NCBI RefSeq assembly: GCF_003057875.1
Contig: NZ_PYXZ01000001.1
Coordinates: 248,001 to 312,000 of the forward strand
Reading direction: 5' to 3'
Origin: Nocardioides currus
GTDB lineage: Bacteria; Actinomycetota; Actinomycetes; Propionibacteriales; Nocardioidaceae
Length of the DNA stretch: 64,000 nt
The notes below the pieces were generated by a model. That model was given only the letters and a program-made list of their open reading frames with translations, did no database searches and was not told the DNA's origin. The translations under genes and the position numbers were made by a program. Shown piece after piece: positions 26,365 through 34,440 of this stretch (positions are counted from its first letter, which is position 1; every line of letters starts with the position of its first letter).

Positions 26365-26719
26365 GGAGGGTCCTTTCGATGAGCTCAATCCGCTCGTCCT
26401 TGGACGAGTTCTCAGTGATGGTTGCTTGTACGCGGATGTATCCGTGCTCGACGAGGTCGCTGAGCAGAACGCGTACGACGCCGATGGGCATCTTGACGAG
26501 GGCCGCGCACTCGGCGACGGAACGTCTGTCACACACCTCGAGCACCTGGAGCGCAGCCGCGCTCACCGTGCTGCCGTCGTCAGCAGGATCGACCCGGAGG
26601 GTCGCCTCCATCGGAAGGTCCACCGTGGCGTGGGTACGCCCTGCGGTGATGGTGTACGGCCTGACGAAGCGAGGTCTGCTGACCTCCTCCTCGCCGCCGT
26701 CGGACTCAAGTGGTGACAC
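26345..26719 (-). CDS. cvnC: DUF742 protein (conservon component CvnC)
   Basis: The 124-aa DUF742 protein starts with GTG 26719. It shows RFVRPYTITAGRTHAT, then LQVLEVCDRRSVAECAALVKMPIGVVRVLLSDLVEHGYIRVQ, a winged-helix-like segment typical of DUF742, and ends in ERTLRGLRTY. It lies between the Roadblock and GTPase genes as in Streptomyces conservons, with the GTPase start overlapping its last codons. The predicted role is an adaptor or DNA-binding partner in the kinase-GTPase complex. Confidence 0.93.
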   Translation of the reverse strand: MSPLESDGGEEEVSRPRFVRPYTITAGRTHATVDLPMEATLRVDPADDGSTVSAAALQVLEVCDRRSVAECAALVKMPIGVVRVLLSDLVEHGYIRVQATITENSSKDERIELIERTLRGLRTY

Positions 26720-26732
26720 GGCCTGTCACACC

Positions 26733-27146
26733 TCAGTTGGTCGAGCTGACGCGGGCCTCGGCCTGGACGGTCTGTCCGACGCGCTCCACGAGGAGCGCCA
26801 TCTCGTAGCCGACCTGGCCGATGTCGGCGTCCTCCTCGGTGAGGACGGTGAGGTTGGAGCCGTCGCCCACGCTCATGAGCATGAGGTAGCCGTGCTCCAT
26901 CTCGACGACGGTCTGCAGCACAGCCCCGCCGTCGAAGAGGCGGGCCGCACCGACCGCGAGGCTGGCGAGGCCGGAGGAGACGGCCGCCACCTGCTCGGCT
27001 CGCTCCCCGGGGATGCTCTGGCTTTCGGCCATCAGGAGACCGTCCGCCGAGACGAGGATCGCGTGCGCGGCGTCGGTCACCTCCTCGACGAATCGAGACA
27101 CCAGCCAGTTGAGGTTGTTGTCGGTGGCAGAGATGGGCTCGGTCAT
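26733..27146 (-). CDS. cvnB: Roadblock/LC7 domain protein (conservon component CvnB)
   Basis: This 137-aa protein ([42 protein letters not shown]) has the Roadblock/LC7 pattern: [56 protein letters not shown] and the C-terminal helix. Roadblock proteins act as regulators, probably GAP-like, of MglA-type GTPases. It starts 18 bases after the kinase stop with an AGAGAAGAG ribosome site. It is the second gene of the operon. Confidence 0.93.
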   Translation of the reverse strand: MTEPISATDNNLNWLVSRFVEEVTDAAHAILVSADGLLMAESQSIPGERAEQVAAVSSGLASLAVGAARLFDGGAVLQTVVEMEHGYLMLMSVGDGSNLTVLTEEDADIGQVGYEMALLVERVGQTVQAEARVSSTN

Positions 27147-27164
27147 TTCTCTTCTCTTTCTTGA

Positions 27165-30100
27165 TCAGTCGTCGGAGGACACGGAGGCGGTACGTCCACG
27201 GCGGACGCCTGCCTTGTGTGCCGAGAGGCGGGCTCGGATTGCTTCGGGGTCACGGCCGGCGACCCCGACGGGCTTCGTCACGCTGCCGGGCACCAGACGG
27301 GCACCAGGACGTCGGACCGGGAGCCCGAGGTCGTTGGTGGGCTCGTCGTGGGTCTCGGCGACCGTGTCGGCCCGCTGCCAGCCGGCCTCCACCTCCGCCG
27401 AGGCCCAGGTGCGGTCCTGCTCGTCGGTGCTCAGCCACGAGGACCTCGCAGCCGAACCGGCCAGCGCCGGCTCCGGCTGCGCCACCGGCTGGGGCTCCGC
27501 GACCGGCGTCTCCACCGCGGCGTACGCCGGGGTGAGCTCGGGCTCGAGAGCGGGCTCGAAGACGGGCTCGGACGCGGCGTGGACCACGGGCGCCTCGGTG
27601 GTGTCGACGGCCCACGAGGGCTCGGTGGACTCGAGGACGGGCTCGGGCTCGGGCGACGCCTCGACCGGCTCGGCCTCGGCGGTCGGCTCGAACGTCTCGG
27701 CGGGCTCGAACGTCTCGGCCGGCTCGACCTCGGCGAAGGCCACGTCCTCGAGCGCGGCCTCGTCCTCGAGCACGGCGGCCACCTCGACGAGCGGGTCGCC
27801 CAGCGGGTCGTTGAGCGGATCGGCCAGCGGGTCGGCCAGCGGGTCGGCCTGGAGATCGCCGCGCTCGCGGACCGGCATGCGCAGGATCTCGGCGTGGTCG
27901 ACCTCGTCGTAGTCGGGGATCGGCAGGCGACCCCGCTGCGGGCGGATCTTCGCCATCAGCGCCGCGATGTGGGCCTCGGGCGTCTTCTCGGCGTCGGGCT
28001 CGACCTCGGTGAGGGTCTCGACCTCGGCGGCGGGCTCGACGACCTTCGTCTCGGGCTCGACCTCGGGCCCGGCGACGGCCTCGGCGACCGGCTCCTCGAC
28101 CGTGTCCAGCTCGTCGGTCTCGTCGGTCTCGGCCGGCTGGTCGAGGGCCGACGGCGTCGAGAAGACCTCGTCGACCTGCTCGGCCGTCGTGTCCTCGACC
28201 TGGTCGGCGACGACCTCGGTGTCCTCGGCGTCCGAGATGTCCTCGTCGTCCTCGGGGAGGTCGGGGACGATGCTGACGGCGGGGGCCGGGGCCTCCATGT
28301 TGCGCTTGGACCGCAGCGGCATCGCCGAGGTCGGGCGCTTGGAGAGGGTGGCCGGGTCCTCGGCGGGCGCGTCGTCCCCGTCGGTCGGGGCGACCTGGAG
28401 GCCGGCGGCGGTGAGGTGCGACAGGGTGGCGCCGCGCTCGCGGGTCGGGAGGCCGAGGCCCACCGGTCGCAGGTGCGAGTCACCGATCCCGAGCGGGTCG
28501 GCCGCGTCGACGTCCGGCTCGTCGGAGCGGGGCTCCGCAGCCGCACGCACCGGCAGGGGCGCCGGCTCGGAGGACGAGTCGTCGGCCTCGGCCGCGTCCG
28601 GGGCCTCCTCGACCACGGCCGGCTTGAGCTCGGCGACCGCGGCCTGCTCGTCCACGACGACCTCGTCGAGCACGGGCTCCGCCTCGGGCTCCTCGACGAC
28701 CGGCGTCGGGGCGAGGTGGGCGCGCTCGGGCAGGATCGCGTTGGGGACCAGCACGTGGGCCGTGATGCCGTCGCCGGCGTTGGCCTTGAGGCTCACGCCG
28801 ATGCCGTGGCGCTGGGCGAGCCGGCTGACCACGAACAGGCCCATGCGGCGCGCGGTGTCGGGGGTGACCTCGACGCCGGTGCTGAGGTTCTGGTTGATCT
28901 GGGTGAGCTCGTCGGCCGGGATGCCGAGGCCGGCGTCGGTGACCGTGAGGGTCACGCCGTTCGGGGTCTCGACCGTGTCCAGGACCACGCTGGTGTGCGG
29001 CGAGGAGTAGGACAGCGAGTTGTCGACGAGCTCGGTGATCATGTGCACGAGGTCACCGGCGGCGGTCTCGTTCACCTGGATCGGCAGGTCGGAGCTGATC
29101 CGCACCCGCTGGTAGTCGGTCACACCGGCGGTCGCCGCCTGCAGCGTCTCGCCGATGGTCACGCTCTCCCAACCGGCCGAGCGCGTCGGAGCGTCGGCGA
29201 GGATGAGCAGCGAGTCCGCCGTACGGCGCATGCGGGCCGCGAGGTGGTCGAGGCGGAACAGGCTCTCGAGCCGCTTCGGGTCCTCCTCGTCGCTCTCGAG
29301 CGCCTCGATCAGGTTGAGCTGCTGGTTGATCAGCGTGGTGTTGCGGCGCGAGAGCGTCACGAACATCTCGCCGACCTGGGTCCGCAGCTTGGACTCGCCG
29401 GCGGCGAGGGTCACGGCCTGCTGGTGGAGGTCGTCCACGGCGCGGGCCAGCTGGCCGACCTCCTCGTGGGTCTGGACGTCGACCGGCTTGATCGGGCCGG
29501 GCTCGGCGCCGGAGCGGATGCGCGCCACCGCGTCCGGCAGGTCCTTGTTGGCGACCTGGAGGGCGCTCTCACGGACCCGACGGATCGGGTTGACGATGGT
29601 GCGGGAGATCGCGATGGCGAGGGCGATGGCCGCGGCGAGCGCGAGCAGCGTGAGCAGGGCGTTGAGCAGCGCGCTGCTGCGGGCGGCGGACGCGGTGTCG
29701 GAGAGCTGCTGGTCGACCTGGTCGATCAGCGTGGTCTGCAGCTTGTCGTAGTCGTCGTACGCGTCGGCGCCACCGAGGTCGGAGCCACCGGTGCGGACCT
29801 CGCGGTTGCGCTCACCGTTGTTGGTGCGCAGCACCTGGATGGAGTCGTTGGCGTCGCCGAGCTGACCGGCGAGGCGATCGAGGGCCGCGCTCTCGGCGCC
29901 GATCTCGGCGAACAGGGCGAGGTCGGTGGTGCGGCCGGTGGCCTCGGTGGCGGCGAGCGCCTGCTGCTGGGCGAGGGCGAACCGACCACTGAGGGTCTGG
30001 GAGAGCAGCTCGAGGCGGGGCTCGGGGGTGTTCTGCTCGTTGATGATCGTGGTGATGAGCTGGGTGACACCCGACTGCATCTGGCGCAGCTGGGCGATCC

Positions 30101-30536
30101 AGGTGCCGGGGCTCACGGGGCCGGTCGCCTCGTCGCGCAGCGCCCGGCTCAGGTCGAGGATGACGTCGACCTGGCGGCTCTGCTCGGGCGTGAGGTTGGA
30201 GCTCTCACGGGCCTCGAGGAGGTCGTCGGCCGAGGTCTTGATCTCGGCCAGCGCGTCGTCCAGCTCGTTCTGGCTGCTGCCGGTGGACGACTGGGCCGCC
30301 ACCATGCCCTCCTCCGCCGCGGTGAGGTAGGCGATCGCGGGCGCGAGGACGTCCACCTGCTGCGAGCTGGCGGAGGCGTTGCCCGACTCCTCGAGGTCGT
30401 TCGACACTCGGAGACCACCGAAGGCGGCTGCGAGGAGCAGCGGGATCGCCAGTGCGAGCGCAACCTTGCGCCGCAGCGGCCAGCCGGAGATGGCGAGTCG
30501 GGAGTCTCGTCGCTGGGACGGGCTCTTGTCGCTCAT
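27165..30536 (-). CDS. cvnA: Conservon sensor histidine kinase with long acidic tail (CvnA)
   Basis: The start MSDKSPSQRRDSRLAISGW (30536) has GGGG upstream; ATG 30560 would add eight residues. The 1123-aa protein has TM1 (VALALAIPLLLAAAFGG) and a helical extracellular sensor of about 240 aa of the kind found in nitrate/nitrite-sensing kinases. TM2 (ALLTLLALAAAIALAIAIS) and a HAMP-like linker follow. The kinase core has NTTLINQQLNLIEALE and HATPase_c (ELVDNSLSYSSPH, DAGLGIP, RMGLFVVSRLAQRHGIGVSL). The last 500 residues are Glu/Ala/Pro-rich and disordered with short tandem repeats. The classical phospho-acceptor His is not obvious, as in other conservon kinases. Confidence 0.93.
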   Translation of the reverse strand: MSDKSPSQRRDSRLAISGWPLRRKVALALAIPLLLAAAFGGLRVSNDLEESGNASASSQQVDVLAPAIAYLTAAEEGMVAAQSSTGSSQNELDDALAEIKTSADDLLEARESSNLTPEQSRQVDVILDLSRALRDEATGPVSPGTWIAQLRQMQSGVTQLITTIINEQNTPEPRLELLSQTLSGRFALAQQQALAATEATGRTTDLALFAEIGAESAALDRLAGQLGDANDSIQVLRTNNGERNREVRTGGSDLGGADAYDDYDKLQTTLIDQVDQQLSDTASAARSSALLNALLTLLALAAAIALAIAISRTIVNPIRRVRESALQVANKDLPDAVARIRSGAEPGPIKPVDVQTHEEVGQLARAVDDLHQQAVTLAAGESKLRTQVGEMFVTLSRRNTTLINQQLNLIEALESDEEDPKRLESLFRLDHLAARMRRTADSLLILADAPTRSAGWESVTIGETLQAATAGVTDYQRVRISSDLPIQVNETAAGDLVHMITELVDNSLSYSSPHTSVVLDTVETPNGVTLTVTDAGLGIPADELTQINQNLSTGVEVTPDTARRMGLFVVSRLAQRHGIGVSLKANAGDGITAHVLVPNAILPERAHLAPTPVVEEPEAEPVLDEVVVDEQAAVAELKPAVVEEAPDAAEADDSSSEPAPLPVRAAAEPRSDEPDVDAADPLGIGDSHLRPVGLGLPTRERGATLSHLTAAGLQVAPTDGDDAPAEDPATLSKRPTSAMPLRSKRNMEAPAPAVSIVPDLPEDDEDISDAEDTEVVADQVEDTTAEQVDEVFSTPSALDQPAETDETDELDTVEEPVAEAVAGPEVEPETKVVEPAAEVETLTEVEPDAEKTPEAHIAALMAKIRPQRGRLPIPDYDEVDHAEILRMPVRERGDLQADPLADPLADPLNDPLGDPLVEVAAVLEDEAALEDVAFAEVEPAETFEPAETFEPTAEAEPVEASPEPEPVLESTEPSWAVDTTEAPVVHAASEPVFEPALEPELTPAYAAVETPVAEPQPVAQPEPALAGSAARSSWLSTDEQDRTWASAEVEAGWQRADTVAETHDEPTNDLGLPVRRPGARLVPGSVTKPVGVAGRDPEAIRARLSAHKAGVRRGRTASVSSDD
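27791..27850. repeat. Five imperfect 12-bp tandem repeats in cvnA
   Basis: Near-identical 12-base units (consensus CAGCGGGTCGGC on the + strand) encode repeated DPLA/DPLN/DPLG on the minus strand (ADPLADPLADPLNDPLGDPL). They lie in the disordered tail of the kinase and keep frame. Such a tract can vary in copy number between strains. Confidence 0.7.
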
Positions 30537-30671
30537 TGGAACCCCATGACTTTCGTTCATGCGCCGCCTGGTGGACGGCTGCCCCGGTCAGGGCAGATTC
30601 AAGATAGAGAACCCGGAGCGTCCGTGGGGCCGAATGCGAGAACTCGGTGGCACCAGTTGTGAAGCCCACGC

Positions 30672-31124
30672 TCAGGAGAGCGCCCAGACCCCCGGCGCGC
30701 CCTTGCTCATCACACCCTCCTTGATCAGGCTCTGGCGGGCACGGCGCGCCGCGAAGCGCCACCTCAGCTCGCCCTCGGGGGTCAGCTGGCGGTCCCCCTC
30801 GAGCAGGTCCTCGCCCATCCGCGCTTCCAGGGCGGCGAAGACGTCGTCGGTGTCGAGCTCGCCGCCGGCCTCCTCGAGCACCCCGAGGATGTGGGGTGCG
30901 AAGTCCTCGGGCGGTGTCCACCGGCGGGGTGCGCGACGGGCGGGTACGGCGGGAGCGGAGGCGCTCGGCGACCGGCCGGTGCCCGTCCGGGGCGAGGTGG
31001 CGCGCGGCGCCCGCGGCGCGCGGGGCGCCTTGGGGGCGGGCGGTGGCGGCGGGGGTGCCTTCGGCATCCCGTGCACGCACGTCGACTTCGGCAGGTCGCA
31101 CAGGTCGCAGTAGTCGTCAGACAT
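30672..31124 (-). CDS. Small protein with N-terminal Cys motif and C-terminal Mrr_N-like winged helix
   Basis: The 150-aa protein begins MSDDYCDLCDLPKSTCVHGMPK, a zinc-ribbon-like Cys/His cluster. A Pro/Ala/Arg-rich linker (APPPPPPAPKAPRAPRAPRA) leads to a domain of about 80 aa. That domain is DFAPHILGVLEEAGGELDTDDVFAALEARMGEDL, then DRQLTPEGELRWRFAARRARQSLIKEGVMSKGAPGVWALS. It resembles the Mrr restriction protein N-terminal winged helix that recognises DNA. No Mrr catalytic domain is present. It may be a DNA- or nucleic-acid-binding regulator. It is divergent from the SRPBCC gene. Confidence 0.7.
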   Translation of the reverse strand: MSDDYCDLCDLPKSTCVHGMPKAPPPPPPAPKAPRAPRAPRATSPRTGTGRSPSASAPAVPARRAPRRWTPPEDFAPHILGVLEEAGGELDTDDVFAALEARMGEDLLEGDRQLTPEGELRWRFAARRARQSLIKEGVMSKGAPGVWALS

Positions 31125-31174
31125 CGGGCTCAGCGTAGCGCCGCCCGTTCGGACGCCCGTGACACGATGGTCGG

Positions 31175-31585
31175 GTGCTGCGGATCGAGGCGACCGGCTC
31201 CCGTCCCGCCGACGACGTGTGGGACCTCTACACCAGCCCCGCCGCCTGGCCGACGTGGGCGCCGCAGATCAGGTCGGTCCGCTGCGACGCCGAACCGATC
31301 GAGCCGGGGGCACGCGGCGTGGTGCACGGGCCGCTGCTGGTGCGTCTCCCGTTCACGATCGAGTCCGTCGACGATCGCACCCGCGCGTGGTCGTGGCGGG
31401 TGGGCGTGGGCCCGGCGAGCGTGGTGCTCGACCACGGCGTGCGGGAGGACGCCTCCGGCACGTGCGCCTGGGCGGTCGTGCACCTGCCGGCGCTGCTCGT
31501 CCTGCCCTACCAGCCGATCGCGCGGTGGGCGCTCTCACGGCTGGTGGAGGGCGGTTCGCCCCCGGCAGGCAGACTGGACCGATGA
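31175..31585 (+). CDS. SRPBCC (START-like) family protein
   Basis: This 136-aa protein starts GTG 31175, six bases after CACGAT. It shows the polyketide-cyclase/dehydrase style: MLRIEATGSRPADDVWDLYTSPAAWPTWAPQIRSV, GVVHGPLLVRLPFTIESVDDRTRAWSWRV and a C-terminal helix (YQPIARWALSRLVEGG). Such proteins bind small hydrophobic ligands. The stop overlaps the next start by four bases, coupling it to the TspO gene, which also binds hydrophobic ligands. Confidence 0.83.
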   Translation: MLRIEATGSRPADDVWDLYTSPAAWPTWAPQIRSVRCDAEPIEPGARGVVHGPLLVRLPFTIESVDDRTRAWSWRVGVGPASVVLDHGVREDASGTCAWAVVHLPALLVLPYQPIARWALSRLVEGGSPPAGRLDR

Positions 31586-32064
31586 CGACGACCTCCGCCG
31601 CTCCCGGCACGCGTTCCTGGCTGTCGCTCCTGCCGTTCCTCGCGGCTGTGGCCGCGGTGGCGGTCGTCGGCGGCCTGGCCGCCGGGTCGGCCGGCGACAC
31701 CTATCGCGACCTCGACCTGCCGCCGTTCGCGCCGCCGTCGTGGCTCTTCGGCCCGGTGTGGTCGGTGCTCTACGTCATGATCGGCGTCGCCGGCTGGCTG
31801 CTGTGGCGGACCCGCGGCTGGGACGCCGCCCTCACGCTGTGGGCCGTCCAGCTGGTGCTCAACCTGGCCTGGACCCCGCTCTTCTTCGCCGCCTCCCGCT
31901 ACACCCTGGCGCTGGTCGACATCGTCGCGCTGGCCCTGATGATCCTCGGCCTGATCTGGCTGGCCCGGAGCCGCTCGACGACCGCGGCGTGGCTGCTCGT
32001 GCCGTACGCAGCGTGGGTCTGCTTCGCGACGGCGCTCAACGCGGGCATCGTGATCCTCAACTGA
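31582..32064 (+). CDS. tspO: TspO/MBR family protein
   Basis: The 160-aa protein has five TM helices and the signature of TspO/peripheral benzodiazepine receptor proteins: YRDLDLPPFAPPSWLFGPVWSVLYVMIGVAGWLLWR, WAVQLVLNLAWTPLFFAASRYTLALVDIVAL and LLVPYAAWVCFATALNAGIVILN. Such proteins bind porphyrins or lipids and modulate stress or pigment pathways. The start overlaps the SRPBCC stop. Both neighbours may be linked to the photolyase on the opposite strand as a light-stress set, though this is speculative. Confidence 0.93.
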   Translation: MTTTSAAPGTRSWLSLLPFLAAVAAVAVVGGLAAGSAGDTYRDLDLPPFAPPSWLFGPVWSVLYVMIGVAGWLLWRTRGWDAALTLWAVQLVLNLAWTPLFFAASRYTLALVDIVALALMILGLIWLARSRSTTAAWLLVPYAAWVCFATALNAGIVILN

Positions 32065-32070
32065 GGCGCC

Positions 32071-32562
32071 TCAGGCCCGGCGTGGACGGAACTCGATCAC
32101 GTTGGCCGGCCGGGGTCGTGCCCGTCCGCGTCGTTGGTCACCGCCCTGCGCACACGCGGGCCGGCCGTCGCGGCCGCTGACCCGGTTGCGGCTGGCCTCC
32201 ACGACGTACGTCCTGCCGTCCCGGCCCCGCGCCGCGACCAGCCCGTCGAGGACGTGGTCGCAGGTGAACGCGGAGAACGCCGGGTGCCCGGCCACCCGGG
32301 CTTCGGGACCGAACAGGTGCTGGACGAGGAACCGCAGGGACTCGGCGAGGTGCTTGCCGTGCTCGAGGCCGTTCCAGGTCAGGCAGCAGCCGGAGGGGCA
32401 GGCCTCCCAGGCGAGGTGGGCGAAGGGCACGCTGGTGTCGCCGCGACCGGTGGGGGTGCCGCGCAGGGTCGAGCCCGACGCCCCCAGCGTCGCGAGGTGG
32501 GCGCGCTCGGTGTCGTTGAGCGGGGGCCGCACCTCGATGCGACCGATGAACACGTCGTCCAC
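32071..32562 (-). CDS. Uncharacterised protein, member B of a three-copy family in this window
   Basis: GTG 32562 has the ribosome site AAGGAGG. The 163-aa product (VDDVFIGRIEVRPPLNDTERAHLATLGASG) shares with the genes at 21782 and 48075 the opening I-x-x-x-P-P-L-N segment, the motif EACPSGCCLTWNG and LAESLRFLVQHLFGPEAR. It also shares FTCDHVLDGLVAARGRDGRTYVVEASRNRV with the 48 kb copy. Two adjacent Cys in a C-x-x-C-C pattern and conserved Trp suggest a structural or metal site. The tail is basic (RRGRARPRPANVIEFRPRRA). Confidence 0.72.
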   Translation of the reverse strand: MDDVFIGRIEVRPPLNDTERAHLATLGASGSTLRGTPTGRGDTSVPFAHLAWEACPSGCCLTWNGLEHGKHLAESLRFLVQHLFGPEARVAGHPAFSAFTCDHVLDGLVAARGRDGRTYVVEASRNRVSGRDGRPACAQGGDQRRGRARPRPANVIEFRPRRA

Positions 32563-32642
32563 GGGGCCTCCTTGGGATCTGTGTCCGTCCTTCCGCGAGC
32601 CCGGTCCCGCGAAACGACACGTCATGCGTCTGTGGACGACGC

Positions 32643-34115
32643 TCACGGCGGCCGGTTGCCGCGGGCGTCCTCCTGCTCGACGAGCTCCCCGAGGTCCTTG
32701 AGACGGTCGAGGCCTTGTACGGCGCGCGACATCCGGTGGTTGCCCGCGAACGTCTCGCGGTGCCGGTCGAGGAACCACCAGTAGCCGGCCGTGAAGGGGC
32801 ACGCGTCCTCCCCCACCCGCACCGTGGGGTCGAAGCGGCAGGACCCGCAGTGGTCCGACATCTTCGAGATGTAGGCGCCACCGGACGTGTAGGGCTTGGT
32901 CGCCATCACGCCACCGTCCGCATGCTGCGACATGCCGACGACGTTGGGCACCATCACCCAGTCGTAGCCGTCGACGAACGCGCGGTGGAACCAGTCGGTC
33001 ACCTGCGTCGGCTCCCAACCGCGCTGGAGGGCGTAGGACCCGAGGACCATCAGCCGCGGGATGTGGTGCACCCAGCCGTGCTCGGCCACCCGGTCCAGCG
33101 TGTGCGAGAGGCAGCGGGCGTCGGTCGCGCTGCCGTCGAGCTCGGCGAACCACCGCGGCATCCGCTCGGTCGCGCGCAGCGCGTTCTCGCGGCGGTAGCC
33201 CTCGCCCTGGTGCCAGTACAGGTGCCACACGTAGTCGCGCCAGCCGATGACCTGCCGGGTGAAGCCCTCGACGCTGGCGATCGGTGCCGCGCCGCTGCGG
33301 TAGGCGGTCTCGGCGCGCTCGACGACCTCGAGCGGGTCGAGGAGGCCGAGGTTCATCGGCGCGCTGACCAGGCTGTGGGCCATCCACGGGTCGCCCTCGA
33401 GGACCGCGTCCTCGTGCGCCCCGAACTCCGGCAGCCGGTGCTCGACGAAGTGGTCGAGCGCGGCGAGCGCCTCACGCCTCGTCACCGGGAACCGTCGTGG
33501 CCCGTCGCGGCCGAGCAGCTCGACCCCGCCGTCGCGCTCCCAGCGGTCGAGGTCGTCGCGCACCTCGGCGTCGATGTCGTCCTCGCTCGGCCACCACGGT
33601 TCGGTCACGCCGAGCGTCTCGGCGCCCTTGGGCGGTGGCTCGCGGTTGTCGTGGTCGAAGTTCCACTGGCCGCCGGCCGGCTCGCCGTCGTCCATCAGCA
33701 CGCCGTGGGCGACCCGCGCCCGGCGGTAGAAGTCCTCCATCAGCAGCCGCTTCGCGCCCCGGCCGTCCGCCCAGCGCTCGAAGTCACCGCGGGCGGTCGC
33801 GAACCCGCGCGGCTCCCGGACGGTGGCCCCGATCTCCTCGACGAGGCGGAGAGCGGCGTACGACGTCGGGTGGATGACCTCGAGGTCGTCGATGTCGCCG
33901 ACGACCTCGCGGTAGGTGTCGGCCCGCGCGTAGGTCAGCCGGTCGCCGATCTCGGCGGCTCGGTGGCGCATCGCGCTGAGCACCAGGTGGGCCTTGGCGC
34001 GGTGGAAGCGTCGTCTCCGGAAGACCGCCGTCGACTCGACCATCACCAGCGGTCCGCGGTGGTCGGCGATGAAGTGGGGGCCGAGCTGGTCGCCGAAGAG
34101 CCAGCGGGTGGTCAC
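32643..34115 (-). CDS. Iron-sulfur (6-4) photolyase/cryptochrome (FeS-BCP, PhrB-like)
   Basis: This 490-aa flavoprotein begins MTTRWLFGDQLGPHFI and contains DHRGPLVMVESTAVF, VEGFTRQVIGWRDYVWHLYWHQG and GWVHHIPRLMVLGSYALQRGWEPTQVTDWFHRAFVDGYDWVMVPNVVGMSQ, all hallmarks of the FeS-BCP class. Four Cys that fit the [4Fe-4S] cluster are visible: one in ARCLSHTL, two in DHCGSCRFDP and one in DACPF. The enzyme repairs UV (6-4) photoproducts with light and FAD. Start GTG 34115. It follows a small DUF2945 gene seven bases away. Confidence 0.93.
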   Translation of the reverse strand: MTTRWLFGDQLGPHFIADHRGPLVMVESTAVFRRRRFHRAKAHLVLSAMRHRAAEIGDRLTYARADTYREVVGDIDDLEVIHPTSYAALRLVEEIGATVREPRGFATARGDFERWADGRGAKRLLMEDFYRRARVAHGVLMDDGEPAGGQWNFDHDNREPPPKGAETLGVTEPWWPSEDDIDAEVRDDLDRWERDGGVELLGRDGPRRFPVTRREALAALDHFVEHRLPEFGAHEDAVLEGDPWMAHSLVSAPMNLGLLDPLEVVERAETAYRSGAAPIASVEGFTRQVIGWRDYVWHLYWHQGEGYRRENALRATERMPRWFAELDGSATDARCLSHTLDRVAEHGWVHHIPRLMVLGSYALQRGWEPTQVTDWFHRAFVDGYDWVMVPNVVGMSQHADGGVMATKPYTSGGAYISKMSDHCGSCRFDPTVRVGEDACPFTAGYWWFLDRHRETFAGNHRMSRAVQGLDRLKDLGELVEQEDARGNRPP

Positions 34116-34122
34116 GGGGCGA

Positions 34123-34335
34123 TCACACCTGCTCGACCTCGCTCCTGAGCTTGAGCACGACCGTCCCGTCCTCCTGCTCGATGACGTAGGCCGGGTCGTC
34201 GTCGCTGCCCTTGCGGGTGACCTTCTCGCCCTTGGTCGTGCGGCTCACCTCGTCGTGGTGCACCTCGCTGACCTTGCCCTCCGCCCAGGAGGAGCCCCAC
34301 TTCCACTTCACCTGCGTGCCCGTCCGGATCGCCAT
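34123..34335 (-). CDS. DUF2945 domain-containing small protein
   Basis: The 70-aa protein MAIRTGTQVKWKWGSSWAEGKVSEVHHDEVSRTTKGEKVTRKGSDDDPAYVIEQEDGTVVLKLRSEVEQV is almost entirely a DUF2945 (hypervirulence-associated, Tudor-like) domain. It has conserved VxWKWG, AxGxV and VTRKGSxDNPAYxIxQxDG positions. It is encoded seven bases upstream of the photolyase on the same strand, so the two form an operon. The function is unknown. Confidence 0.85.
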   Translation of the reverse strand: MAIRTGTQVKWKWGSSWAEGKVSEVHHDEVSRTTKGEKVTRKGSDDDPAYVIEQEDGTVVLKLRSEVEQV

Positions 34336-34440
34336 GTGCCCCACCCTGCCCTGCCGACCGAGAAGCGTCACCACCTGTTCGGGCGCAGGACCACCCGCCG
34401 CCCTTCCCAGACTCGCGTCGGTGCGGCAGGCTCCCGACCC

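Noticed and set aside
27791..27850. Tandem repeats considered as a CRISPR-like array
   Set aside because: Units are 12 bases, adjacent without unique spacers and encode repeated DPL residues in a kinase tail.
27216..30662. An 1148-aa plus-strand open frame opposite the conservon kinase
   Set aside because: It is antisense to cvnA, dominated by Arg/Gly/Val/Leu, and no motif appears. The kinase domains on the other strand are clear.
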